A stretch of DNA of 64,000 nt, taken from positions 9,693,252 to 9,757,251 of the forward strand of contig NW_024041262.1 of the NCBI RefSeq assembly GCF_014851395.1. The letters are read 5' to 3'. The stretch's first letter is position 1. Each line of letters begins with the position of its first letter. A model generated the notes under the pieces. The model did not search any database. It was not told the origin of the DNA and saw only the letters and a program-made list of their open reading frames with translations. The stretch comes from Micropterus salmoides. Taxonomy: Eukaryota; Chordata; Actinopteri; Centrarchiformes; Centrarchidae. A program made the translations under genes and the position numbers. Shown piece by piece: positions 45,301 through 57,600 of the stretch.

Positions 45301-46665
45301 TCATGACGTCAAGAAAGGAGCCAAATTCAAGCGACATGTTTGCACACAATTTTACTGAAAGATGTAGCAGGAGAAAAAGAAAGAGTGTTGTTTTGTCTCA
45401 TAGTCTGGGGGTCTTTAGACAAACCCGGGAAACATTAAAAAAAAATAAATCAATTACTATGTCAAGATTTTGAGACATTAAGCTATACTTATTTTGATTC
45501 ATAATCTATTGTTTTAACTTTTCTCAAAATGTTGATTAACTAAATCAATATGAAGAGATAACTGTAGATTAGCATTTCTTATCCAGTATTTTAATGTATT
45601 ATCGCATAGGTTTGATTTAGTCAGTCGAAATAAATTTCACCTGGTACAATCAAATTTTAACTTGACATGAGTAGTTTCATGTTTGTTTGGTTTCTATAGT
45701 TCCTTCTTACCTTGGCCAAAAAAGCACCAGTAATCCCTCCCAACATCTGAGCTAGGACATAAGGCAGCAGGAGAAGAAGCTCCATCCCTCCACACAGGTA
45801 AACGCTCAGAGATACCGCAGGGTTAAAGTGCCCCCCACTGCAACAAACATAGGGAACTTCACTCTTTGTCTCTCAAAGGATGATATGAACTGTTAATAAC
45901 AACACTCATCCATTCGACACGGCATAAACAGAATGTGCAAATGATTCTTTGAATTTGTATTAACTTTATCTATCAAATAGAACAAGTCGGTGAGTGACAG
46001 AAAATCATAAGACACTATTTGAAACTATAGCCCACTCTGCTGTGTTTGCCAATGTATCTAATGCTGTCTAAAATAAAGTAAACTCATTCACATGCTGAGG
46101 CAAATTCACTTTAAATAAGACTTTTTGGCAGGAAATTAAGAGCAAGCTACCATAATAATAATAAAAATAATAATTTGTATATTTTTTATTTAATCTTTAT
46201 TTTTACAGACAAGTCCTATTGAGACAGTCCCTTTTACAAGGCAGTCTTGTAAATAATAATTTATCACCTTTAAAAATAGAGTTTACAGGTTCCAGAGACC
46301 TTCTTATGTTGTAAAAACAAGAAATTATTGGTCAGCTCAAAAACATACAACATCAAGCATTTACAACATACAACAAAACAGAATGTCATTATTTTTTACC
46401 TAATTTGACCGAACACCATGATCAGCACTCCTAACGCCAGTCCATGTGCCACAGCAGGCTGGAGGACACCAAGTGTCCCCACATCACCAATAACAGACGC
46501 ACACCCCACAAACACAAACAGGCATGTCCCAAACAGCTCAGCTAGGCAGGGCTGCACATATTGCTCAAAGATGCATCTCTTCTTATTTGTGTCGCTCATG
46601 TACTTCTCCACTGCCGGCTCCACCGTCTCAGCTATCGTAAAGACCTCTGTCTTGGTTTCAGACAT
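39351..46665 (-). CDS. aqp8: Aquaporin-8, distal copy, complete, 5 exons
   Basis: Tandem paralogue of the aqp8 gene at 32788-36091. Exons on the minus strand: 46665-46400, 45837-45711, 41052-40844, 39878-39744, 39393-39351. GT/AG splice sites, 259 aa plus TGA, start MSETKTEV. Exons 2 and 4 are exactly the same size as in the paralogue (127 and 135 nt) and all phases agree. Both pore motifs are normal: NPA at 94-96 in GGHFNPAVS and NPAR at 210-213 in GACMNPAR. The ends of the two proteins are alike (LLFGDHKTRIVLK here). Sequence divergence across exon 1 is large, so the duplication is old, as expected for the teleost aqp8a pair. Intron 2 is 4.7 kb because a 3.1 kb DNA transposon lies in it. 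Expression cannot be judged from the sequence. Confidence 0.93.
40260..40680 (+). mobile_element. Dispersed MITE in aqp8 intron 3
   Basis: It starts CAGTGGAAAATAACTAAGTA and ends TTTTTCCACCAG, the termini of an abundant fish non-autonomous element. The interior carries CTACTTTATACTTCACTACATTTCAGAG. A related copy in opposite orientation is at 47100-47882. Confidence 0.6.
41561..44645 (+). mobile_element. Pogo-like DNA transposon, both ends present, in aqp8 intron 2
   Basis: The terminal repeats GGGGAGATCGGGAATGGTTG and, inverted, GGGGAGACCGGGTACTGTTG (both continuing TAACAC) sit between TA dinucleotides (41559-41560 and 44646-44647), as expected of Tc1/mariner/pogo. Inside, in + frames, lies a transposase: an N-terminal region around 41900-42430 (PEATSLTQATSFNP and a LPDRVVARRGVKQVGA motif), a DDE core at 43080-43490 (IPPFFVFPRKRYKDY, then FLLDNHCHVS, PLDRSVYSPFKK), and a C-terminal part at 43500-44165 with FESTGIWPFNPDIFQ. 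It ends in a short Cys/His cluster (CVVCMEPCARCSLWAHLACT...CQHC) like a degenerate PHD finger. It is inactive: an inserted hAT-like element, a frameshift near 43490 and a stop near 44026 break it. Confidence 0.9.
42492..43074. mobile_element. 583-bp hAT-like MITE nested in the pogo transposase
   Basis: Ends TAGTGTTGTAGTCAAGACC and, inverted, TAGTGTTGTAGTACTCAAGACC. Exact 8-bp target duplication GTAGCATG at 42484-42491 and 43075-43082. The interior is made of repeated AAGACCGAG/AAGACCAAG-like phrases. Across the duplication, the transposase frame continues on both sides (SVAC before, TVQGLG after), so the insertion point is unambiguous. Confidence 0.92.
44648..45710. other. Right part of aqp8 intron 2, no gene
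   Basis: AT-rich. A GC-richer stretch at 45092-45350 is open on the minus strand for 85 codons but has no recognisable domain and no matching splice context. Confidence 0.5.
46185..46260. repeat. Second copy of the TTTATTTAACC dispersed repeat
   Basis: TTTATTTAATCTTTATTTTTACAG, CCTATTGAGACAGTCCC and TTTTACAAGG match the consensus seen at 27220-27325. It lies in aqp8 intron 1. Confidence 0.45.
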
Positions 46666-46879
46666 ACTTTCTACCCCGTGTCTGTCAGATTCACTTGTTC
46701 CCCTGGTGGACCACAGTCTGAATGTACAGTGCGTCTATATGAGCCATTCTTTGGGTGATGACTAAGGGACATCCCCATTTGTGAAGTCTGATGCCACACC
46801 TTCCTGCAATTGTTTATACTCCCCACACTCAATCCTGTGAAGCTCATAAAATTATTAGCACTGTTGTGAGAGTAAGACA

Positions 46880-46905
46880 ACACACACACACACACACACA
46901 CACAT
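46880..46905. repeat. (CA)n microsatellite
   Basis: About 12 tandem CA units upstream of the distal aqp8 gene. Confidence 0.9.
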
Positions 46906-47099
46906 ACAGATAAGGCTGAAGGGTATCTTATCACTCAACAGCAACACTTGTTTTAACTGATACCACATCAGTAAAACCATTTATACAAAGCTGAAGAGTG
47001 TGTAAACTTTCTTTTAATGTTAAACCTGCAATAACTGATTTTCTTTGAGACCCTTGGAAGTCTAAGATCAAATCGCTCATCTAAATTAAAATAGAAAAG

Positions 47100-47882
47100 G
47101 TCTGAAAATACTCTGTTAAAAGTAAAAGCCCTGCATTCAATATCTTACTCAAGCAAAAGTACAACAGTAATTAGAATTAAAATATACTTAAAGTACCAAA
47201 AGTAAAAGTACTTCTTATGCAGAATTATATATTATATTACTGTTATATTAGCAATGCATTAATGTGTACTTTAATGTTTGTAAATGTGGGGCTAATTTTG
47301 AATAACTTTATAGAATTACATCTTAGCTTAATCTATAATAATATATGTTTATGAAAAATCTTTTCATTTTTTAACATAATTTAAGTAATTAGGATGTAAT
47401 ATTTTTTCATGTCCCTTGAAGTGGACATCGGTTAAGTCTTTTCCACAAAAAACGTAATCTACATTTGCAAAGTAACTAAAGCTATCAAACAAATGTGGTA
47501 GAGTTAAAAGTAAAACATTTGCCTCCAAAATTTAGATGCTTAAATATGGAATATATACCATCAAAAACATAGAAGACACGCCCACAGTGGCTGCAGTGAT
47601 ATCTGCAGCCCTGACAACAACCCTCCTCCACACGTGTTTATTATCAGTTATCAGATGGATGCCAAGGGTCGTTATTGGCTTTAGTTTTTACCCGACATGT
47701 CAGTTTAATATTTAATAGGCATTCTGTAGAGAAAATTGTGATATAACCTGTCTATTTTGAATGAACATTGTAATTTGCTAAACAACTAGCTTTCAAAATA
47801 AATAAAAACACTCAAAGTACAAGTACCTAAAAATTACACTAAAGTACGGTACTTGATCATGTAAACTTACTTTCCACCACTT
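47100..47882 (-). mobile_element. Dispersed MITE upstream of the distal aqp8 gene
   Basis: It ends TTACTTTCCACCACTT. It contains ATTATCAGTTATCAGATGGATGCCAAGGGTC, the reverse complement of text at about 40475-40525, so it is the same family as 40260-40680 in opposite orientation, with both the ends and the middle matching. Confidence 0.6.
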
Positions 47883-49297
47883 GTTAGCAAACATTTGTCC
47901 TTCCAACATGTAGGGAGCAACATTAGTATTTAATTGGAGTCGTATTTCTGGCCACCTACAGAAAGTAAGAAAGTAACATCTGGCTTTTAGCTTCTAAATT
48001 ACATTTATTCATTTAGCTGATGCCTTTATCCAAAGCATCTTACAATTTCTATATATGAGATCGCATGCCTCTGGAGAAACTACAGGTCAATTGTCTTGCA
48101 GGGACGCATTGGTGGATGTGTCATGGTGGAGAACTGAACACCCAATTGCTCCACTTTTCACCAGCTAGTCCCAAAACGTTGGTCTGCCTTTTGAGGCACA
48201 ATGCATACAGTCTGTTGTTCGATATATTGCGTGAAGAATTGCCCCCTGAGTATTGCGTGAAGAATTGCCCCCTGAGGCTGGAAACAATGCTGATGAGGGC
48301 GGCGACAGTCATCCAAAACAGTTCAGTTGCGATCAGTTCAGCAGAACTCAAGAAAACTACCGTCAGACGATAATGGCTTGTGGGTTCAAATACAGTCACT
48401 TGTATCTGTACTTATTATAAGAAAAAATATGGATTAAAGTAATTCTGGTATCTGAATATAAGCCTATTTAAAATGCTCAAGAAAACAAAATTTGATTTCT
48501 CTATGAATGGGCCTTACAGCACAATCCAGTTTATAGTGCATACAGTATAACTAAATACAGTCATACAACTTATTACAGTGATATTTTTCTTCAGCTTGTC
48601 CCTCCCACTGCAGGTAACTCAACTGATAACAAAGTAAATGAACAAAGCAGGTTCTTACATAAAAAGAACATTTTATTCAACTGAACTTGAACAGCATTCA
48701 TTAAAATATATTCTATCACAAATTAATCTGTCATGTCCTCTTTGCTGTATGAAGCACAGGAACAGAAAACATTTTATGGACAAATTCAAATTAGTCAGGA
48801 GTTGCATGTTCTATTGCATGCATGTATGTTGTTTAAGAAAATGTATCCAGGAAGGACAAATGATAAATAAATAAGATCAAATTGGCATACACACCAGACC
48901 AGGACAAATATATGACATCTGAAATTCTTCGAACTTCATACATTCTTTAATCTCCAACACAGGGGAGCAGATTTTGAAACAGTATTTGATTTGATTGCGT
49001 CGTAAAATATGTCCATAAGCAAAAAATAGAACATGATCCATGCAACAAACCTCTTCACAGCTCTCAACATAATCGTCTCTTATCTTCAACACTGGGGCTA
49101 CAAAGGACGCTTATGTAACCACGTTCTGCTGAAGCAACGAGTTTTCACGCCAGAAAAGCTCACCAGACGAGGGCTTGAAGGAGAAAAAGGGCTTCGTCTT
49201 TCCCCAATGTCTCCCTTTACACATCATCTCCTCTTGCTGATTTTGGCATCCACACACACACACACAAAGCATGTCCAACAGTGGAGCAGTTTCACTC
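47883..49297. other. Intergenic DNA between aqp8 and lcmt1
   Basis: No gene. Around 48004-48050 the text TTTATTCATTTAGCTGATGCCTTTATCCAAAGCATCTTACAA is a very common fish repeat motif. 48065-48373 is open on the + strand but has no recognisable domain and contains a small direct repeat (GCGTGAAGAATTGCCCCCTGAG twice near 48228 and 48254). The 3' UTR of lcmt1 must lie in the right part; its poly(A) site cannot be fixed. Confidence 0.4.
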
Positions 49298-52200
49298 TCA
49301 AAATGCCAGCTGTGACAGACCTGAGGAAACAGAACATGGCCTGTTCTTGTAAATGAGCACAAAAGACATACAAACTGGGCAGATGAAATATGAAAAATGT
49401 AACACGAGTAGCACTAACTAAATAAACAGCATGGAGCTTACATACCCATTAATTTAAATGTAGCTGTAACCTAATTGTGCATTACCCAGATTGAGTTTGT
49501 CCTTGGTTGCCCAGCAGATGCTGTAGTGTTGAAGAAGTTGTTGCAACAGCTCCCTCTCATCCAGGAACTCCAGACGCTCAACTCTGCAAGTAATAAAATT
49601 AATTATTTCATCATCTATACAGCATTTTCATCATAGAATGTGATCTTTCATGTCAGACTACACACAGAAGGAGAGCAAATGACCAGAAAATATCTTAAAA
49701 AAGCAACAGGTCTGCAACGCATACTAATATGTTGAGGCTCATAATGTTCTTTTTTGTCGGGTGTCTTTCATTCAGCTTTACAAATGCAGGTTTCTGGCAA
49801 CCCGGCAGCACTTGTAGAAGCGGTAGCTCCTTTAGACTTCGCTACACTGTTTCTCATCTGTTTTTTTCTGGCTTTATTGCTGAAACACGTGTTACCTCTG
49901 ACAGAATTAGAAATTCATCGGAAAAGGAAGACGAGGGTTTTGGATTGGGGTGGTGACAGCGCAGTAGATGAGTTTACTACCTTTGGTGTGAGAGATGTTT
50001 CCCTGAGCAAGACACTTATTATTATTATTATTATTATTAACCCCTAGTTGCTCCAAAGGCATGTGACCTCTGATATAGCAATTGTAAGTAACTTTGGATA
50101 AAACCGTCACCTTAGTCTGCCTCCCCCTCCCACTGGATTAAAGAGCAGCGGACCACAATCCATCCGGCCTGATCAACTGGAGGCGGGTGGGGTGATCACT
50201 CAGAGGAGAGGGAAGAGAGTTGTGATAGAAGCCATTTGGCCCAGCTTGGACTTAAGGCTGCTCCTAAAGGTCCGGTCTGTACAAAATGGGCCACATCTTT
50301 TCTTCATGTTTGTGTTTCACAGGAGTGGAGGGTTTCTTTTATCAGTGTTTTTAATTTCTACTGCTGATCAAAGTCAATGAAAGTCATAAATCATTATTAT
50401 TCAGTATGCATTCCAGTACAGGATGTTTGGGGGACTATTGACGGATAATAACAAAACAAAACAACAAAACCCACTTTTAGTTCCAAAAATCTGGATGCTA
50501 CACTTCCCATAATGCAACTCGGTAACATCTTTCAAACATCCCTTTGAACGATCACATGTGATGGAAGAGCAGTGACAGCTCTGGTGTGAAGGCACAATGC
50601 AAAAGTAAAGTGTATATCCACCAAATGGATACAACTCATGGAGTATTAATTACACACAAGGGCTTTGGCAGATGCTGGGGGATGTTAAGCCTGCATTACC
50701 TTGCCACATCATCCTGGGGCAGCATACTGTAGACCGTCATCATGTCAAGAGCATCAGCATGCTCCCAGCCAGTCTTCAGAAAACGCTCCTTCTGCAAACA
50801 ACACACATTCAAATACTTAATGTCTGGACATTCTCAATAAAAACAGAGCTAACCGGTTCATGACAGAGTTTGCAAAGATCCAGAACATAAAGAATAGTGA
50901 TAGGCTGATATCTGGCACACATCTGCAGGCAGCCTTGACAGTGTGGCTGCTGTGGAACAATGTTAGTGCTCCCCCTATGAGTTTTGGGAAGGTGGTGAAA
51001 AAGTTACCTTTGACCCTTAAATGTCCTCAGTCACTATCGTCTTTTCTAATGTTAATACATTTCTCTCATCCTAAATAACACCTAATCAAATCTAAAACCC
51101 TTCCTGACTGACCTCTAGTTTTGTGTGTTGCTAGTGTCCTCGTCACTACTGGTAGCTTGAGGCGATACCTATAGCCCATTCAAGTTGCACAGGTAGTCCA
51201 GCTCCTCCACGAGGGTACATCCATGAGACCATAAGACACAAGAAAGTTTGCTGTGTCTCAAGAGCATGGAGGAGATACCAGGAAATGGGCCATTCCATGA
51301 GGAGAGCTGGACAGGGCCATAGAAGGGCATCAACCCAGCAGCAGGACCGGTATCTGCTCCTTTGTGCGAGGAATAGGAGGAGCACTACAAAATGACCTCC
51401 AGTGGGCTACTGGTGTGCATGTTTCTGACCAAACTGTCAGAAACAGACTCTATGAGGGTGGCATGAGGACCCAAAGTCCTCTAGTGGGATCTGTGCTCAC
51501 AGCCCAGCACCATGCAGCTCGACTGGCATTTGTCACAGAACACCAGAATTCGCAAGTCCGCCATTGGCGCCCTGTTCTCTTCACAGATGAGAGCAGGTCC
51601 CCACTGAGTGTGACAGATGTGAAAGAGTCTGGGGAAGCTGTGGTGAACGTTATGCTGCGTGCAACATCATCCAGCATGGCCGGTTTGGTGTTGGGTCAGT
51701 GATGGTTTGGGGATGCATATCCTTGGAGGCAACGAAGGTTAAAATGAAGGGCAACTGGACTTGGTTGAAGCTACTGGAAGACGTTTCGTCCCTTATCCAA
51801 AGGACTTCTTCAGTTCTGGACTGAAGAAGTCCTTTGGATAAGGGACGAAACGTCTTCCAGTAGCTTCAACCAAGTCCAGTTGCCCTTCATTTTAACCTTT
51901 GTTGGATAACTATGACCTGGATGACTGAGAATCTTCATAGACATATCCTTGGAGGGTCACACAGACCTCCACATGTTAGCCAATGGTACCCTGACTGCTG
52001 TTAGGTACCAGGATGAAATCGTCAGAGCCATTGTCAGAACTTACGCTGGTGCAGTGGGCCCTGGGTTCCTCCTGGTGCAGGACAGTGCCTGGCCTCATGT
52101 GGTCAGCGTGTAAGCAGTTCCTGGATGACGAAGGAATTAATGCGGTTGACTGGCCCTCAAGTTCCCCTGAATCCATTTGAGAACCTCTGAGATGTTATGT

Positions 52201-54657
52201 ATCGGTGCATCCCACACCGCCCAGTAGGACAAAGTTGGATCAGCCTGTGATTTAATATTTTTTGCTTTGATTTACGGTGTGATTTTGAATCCAGCCCTCA
52301 ATCGGTTGGTGATTTTGGTTTCCACTGACCGTTGTTATGTAATTTTGTTCTCAACGAATTATAATTCTTTGTTTTGATATCGGCATTATATCGGCCACCC
52401 TGCTCTCTAAATATCGGCATCAGCCACTGAAAAACCCACAGCAGTTGACCACTAATTAAGACCCTCACATCATTCTTACATTTTGGACATGGACAGGTTA
52501 CTAGTCTCACAAAGCCACCAAATCATAATAATATGGAGATCACCTGAGAGTCCAAAGACCGGCAGACCTCCACTCCCGCCAAGGTGCACTGGCGACGCTG
52601 CAGGTTCTCGATCATCACCTGGCCAAATCGATCACTCATGTTCACCTGGATACACAGATCAAGGCTACATTATTAAATCTCAGCTCAGACACACGTGTAC
52701 TATTCAAAAAAAGTTCCGTATTCAAAAACGGTCACGTCAGATATCAAATTTCATTTCAAGTGTGTTGAAGCCACTTTTATCTATTATCTATTAAAAGAAC
52801 AATAAGGGACACATTAAGATTAAAAAACAAAACAAGAAAGTACTTAATTTCTAATTATTGTGTATTGATCATCTATAATCCACTACAGCCGTAAAAAAGT
52901 GCTTTTATATAAATAAAACATCCAGACACTTCCTCAAGTTGCAACATGAATAACAAAAGCCGAAAGCTGTGTCTTTCTGCTGTACCGGGATGAAGTCATT
53001 TGTTTTGTTTACCTGTTCGTAGTTGATGAACATGGCAGTGTGGAAGGTTTCTGCGGCCCAGTGAACTAGATTAGAGGACTGGGAGGTCGTCATGTAGACC
53101 AGCACACACTCTGACAAGAGCACTGTGGGTAATCTTAGAGTGAGAACAGTACGTTTAACCACAACAACAGAACCAGAAATCCTCCAAACTTGTTATTTAA
53201 ATTTCTATAATTTCTGTTATCTGCATCCAGATATGCATCAAAGTAAACAGTGTACTGATTTATTCATTCAGCACAGTACAAAACAGTGAAACTGTTCATT
53301 AATCTTGGATATACAAGTGGATCAGGAGAGACAACAAAGCCATTTCCTGCTAATTGCTAATTGTAATTATCAGCAGAGGCACAAAGACAAAAAACAATTA
53401 TACTGATGATTGGCTTTTCTCTGGAGTATCATATCTGACTGATTTTAAAACTTACACTATAAAATCTATTATATTCACAAAGGAATATTACAGTGTCACT
53501 CCAACCTTTATTGTCTACTATAAAATAGTGTTTGTTGTTCCACTGCTAACACTAAATTTATATTCCACCCTAAATCTTTTACAGTAAGTTAAAGTTTAAA
53601 CACTGGCTTTAAAGAGTACACTGCTAACATGCCATGCTACCGCCCTCCTTGAAGTAGCGCATTTAGCAATATGTTAGCAAAACTATGTTTTTCAAAACAC
53701 TGAGCGCACAGTCACATTTCAAGTCGACAGGGGGTTGAGTGTTTGTTACTCAAAACATTTTGGGTGGGGCATCCTTGCGAATCAGGCCTTAGACGTCAGA
53801 TGTGACATCTGCATTACAGCCATAGAGACACTGGGTAGGAGTGACTCGGTTATCTCGAGTTACTCACAGTGAGAAAACACAGAGATAAGCTTCAGTTCTT
53901 GGATTTCTTAAGACACGCTACAACCGACAGAGAACAAAAGGATATCGATCTCTGGTTAACTTACGCTTTCTTCCAAAACTAGGTCATTCACTCAGCACGA
54001 CTAGTATGAAAGATAAAACTAAGATGATGAAAATATATATTCACTCTGTATTAAGCTGGAACTTCTTCAGTTTTTCATCCAAATTAGAGATGTCTCTGAG
54101 GTCTGCCCCAATGATACAGTAACGGTCAGAGTCAAGGCTATGGGCATCTGCGCAAAGAAGACAGAAACATTCACTGTACAGATATGAAACAAATGCACAG
54201 AAAGATTTTCTGACAAGAAGAGTATTTTTACATTAACCACATAGATATGTCATGTAAGGATTGTAGCTTGTGTTCATTACCTCAAGGTCAAAGTTTATTT
54301 ATATAGCACATTTACAAACAGTCACTACTCCCCCCAAATGCTGTACAGACACAGAGAACAGCATAAGATAAAAAGCATAATAACATAGCATAAATAATAA
54401 TAAAGCATAATTACCTAGTAGTAAGGAGTCTGATGAGTGGGTTTCGATGAGGGGTTTGGACAGGGGTGGTTTTGTCCTAGTCAAAGAAGAAAAAAAAACC
54501 CATTTGAGTACGTAAATAAACTGCACCTCAACAATAAACATAAAGCTACATTAGCATTCAGCATTTTACAAGCTACACCAGGGGCATTCAAATTTCAAAG
54601 TCTGAGACTGTGGGCCTCCCCTCAGACAAAGCTTTAAAAAAGGCAAACCTACCTTCG

Positions 54658-54695
<38 letters not shown>

Positions 54696-57600
54696 TGATG
54701 ATGCTGTTTGGACAGCACAGACTACACTAAATATATTATAATAACAAATAACAAGCTCTTGGAATGTGGGTAAATCTGTATCTGTAAAAATCTCCAAATC
54801 TCCTGTGTCTCTGAACTCTCTCTTTAACCAAATAACACACATTTTGGCTATTCTATATACCCTTTTGATATCTAATGTAATATCTTTTTCACTGAGCCTC
54901 CCATGAAACAGTTTGGAGCTCCCCTGGGGAGGCCTGCCTCACACTTCTGTGCTACCCTTTTCAAATCTCCAAAAAGCATCATATATATACACCGATCAGC
55001 AACACTGATTATCTCGTAACCATGGCACCTGTCAGTGGGTAGGATATATATGGCAGCAAGTGAACATTTTGTCCTTAATGTTTATGTGGCGATAGCATCA
55101 TGTGATCAAGGCTCATTGACACACGTGGGGAGCGAAGGCTGGCCCATGTGGTCCGATCCAACAGACAAACTACTGTAAGTCAAACTGCTGAAAAAGTTAC
55201 TGCTGGTTCTGCTAAAAAAGGCGTCAGAACACACAGTGCATCACAGTTTGTTGCTTATGTGGCTGCGTAGCCAGTCAGGATGCCCATATTGACCCCTGTT
55301 CACTGCCAAAATCACCTACTTGCGAGCATCAGAACTGGACCCTGAAGCAATGGAAGAAGGTGGCCTGGTCCGATGAATCATGTTTTCTTTTACATCAGGT
55401 GGATGTCTAGGTATGCGTCCGCTTCGCTTACCTGGGGAACACATGGCACTAGGATGCACTATGGGAAGAAGGCAAGCCGGCAGAGGCAGTGTGATGCTTT
55501 GGGCAATGATCTGCTGGAAAACCTTGAGTCCTGCCATTCACGTGAATATTATTTTGAGACGTATCACCTACCTAATTATTGTTGCAGACCATGTACATCT
55601 TTCCATGGAAACAGTATTCCCTGATGGCAGTAGCCTTATTCTAGTGAAGTACATGCCTCGAGGAGTTAGGACTGTTTTGGCAGCAAAAGAGCGACCTACA
55701 CAATATTAGGCAGGTGGTCATAATGTTATGGCTGATCGGTGTATATAGTTTTTAGTTTAGTACACTTAGCTAAAAGTAATGCAGTATAATACAGTCCTGG
55801 AATAAATTCTAACTTCATGAAGGTTATAATGTATATTTTTTGTTGAAAATGTGGTCATCATTTGTTGGACTGTATCTTTTATATACGAGTTGTTCCTAAT
55901 ATTTTCTCATGTATTTACCACTTACAATATATTTCAATGAGAGTAGTCTAAATATTAGAAACACCTCTCATTATAATGCAATTCAATTCAACAGCATCAC
56001 AAACTACAGCCTCCAAAACGACCACACAACTGAACAGACTCCTTTGTGAAACAGGTGTACCTGATAAACTGGCAACTGAGTGTATACATGATGTTTTTTG
56101 AACATTGCATTGCATTTTTTTAACTTAGGATCCAAGGTAATGATTGTGATAATGTTGCACTACTGCAGTTTGCCAGATATTTCTGACTGAACTGTTCTTG
56201 TAAAGAGATTATTCTGATTATTGGTAGTTATTATTTATATACAGTAGACATATAATACATAATAGACATCCTGTAAGGGTTATGTAATGATAACTTACAG
56301 TTTAAATAAACTGCCACTGTTCCTTGAATTAGGTATAAATGTAGAGACATTACTTTTGTTAACAAACAGCACTGTCTCCCTCTACAGATGTCAACCCCAC
56401 ATTGCAATACCAAAGCCAGAGAGGGAAAATAAAAACATCATACCCTTGTGCTGATGTACATCCCTATGATAGTTTTAGTAACTAAATTTAAATTAGAAAT
56501 TAGATTTTCCTTATTATTATCCATTTTGATGCATTTTAATATGGACCATCATTACCACATCTTCTAATCTGTAAGGTCATTTATGGGGGAAAAAATAAAC
56601 TATATTTTCACCAGTTATAATAAATATAATATTAGCATGGTTGTCTTACTTAATATGGTGAATTTTCCTGGCCACGACTGTTGGAAAGTCAACTTCAAAG
56701 AATTTCCGCGGCATGAGGTTTTCATCCTATCCACACACAAACACACACACACACACAAAAATACATTTAAGATCTGAGCATTGAGTCACATTTTGAACAT
56801 AAGTGTATTTGATGCAGCCTAGACAAATCAGACAGGATCAAAAGGCACATCAGACCAATGGGGAATGACATGTAGACCAGAGTGCGGGCAGTGAGCGCCA
56901 ATGCATCAAACCTTAAGTCTCCAAAACGTGGTATCCATTCCAGCACCCACGTTGATTACTTGACAGTCACACTCTGCTTTCTTTATAAACGCGTCAAGGA
57001 GATGGTTAACTCCTTGAACACGGGCATAGTAACCTGTCAAAAGAGATAAGATGACAATAAAATAAGTTAATAAAGACACACGCAATGGCAGGTATTCCTC
57101 AGACTGTTTTTGCTGTTTTGGCTTTTCAATGTAGCATTCAAAACACTGCACACATTATGACTGTGTTGGTGGGTTAATTTACATTGTAAAGTGAGGTGTT
57201 ATATAGATGGCTATACAGACAGTCTTATAAGTCATCATTACTCTGTACACTGCTGTGTACACTGCACACATTCTTTCAGCTGTACAGTATTGTCCCTTTT
57301 GCATTTGCAGACTATGTTCATTTTATGTACTGAAATATTATGAGTTGAACCTCGTGATTCCTCTCACTGAGCTAAAGAGGTATAAATGTATGTAAAAGAA
57401 GAAAAAGTCTCACTTACCTCTATTGATTTCAGGTGCCTTCCGCTCGCCTACAGATCTTGCGAAATACTGGATGTAGGGGTCCTTCCAGTAGTTTTTACTG
57501 GTAGCAAACCTAGTAAACCAATTATTAATGTGATGAGGAAGTGACATGACTACTTAAAGCTCTAATGGTTAAACATTTTTAATATTATCATTGATTGTCC

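Noticed and set aside
46418..46765. 115-codon + strand frame overlapping the distal aqp8 exon 1.
   Set aside because: Antisense shadow of a splice-supported aquaporin exon.
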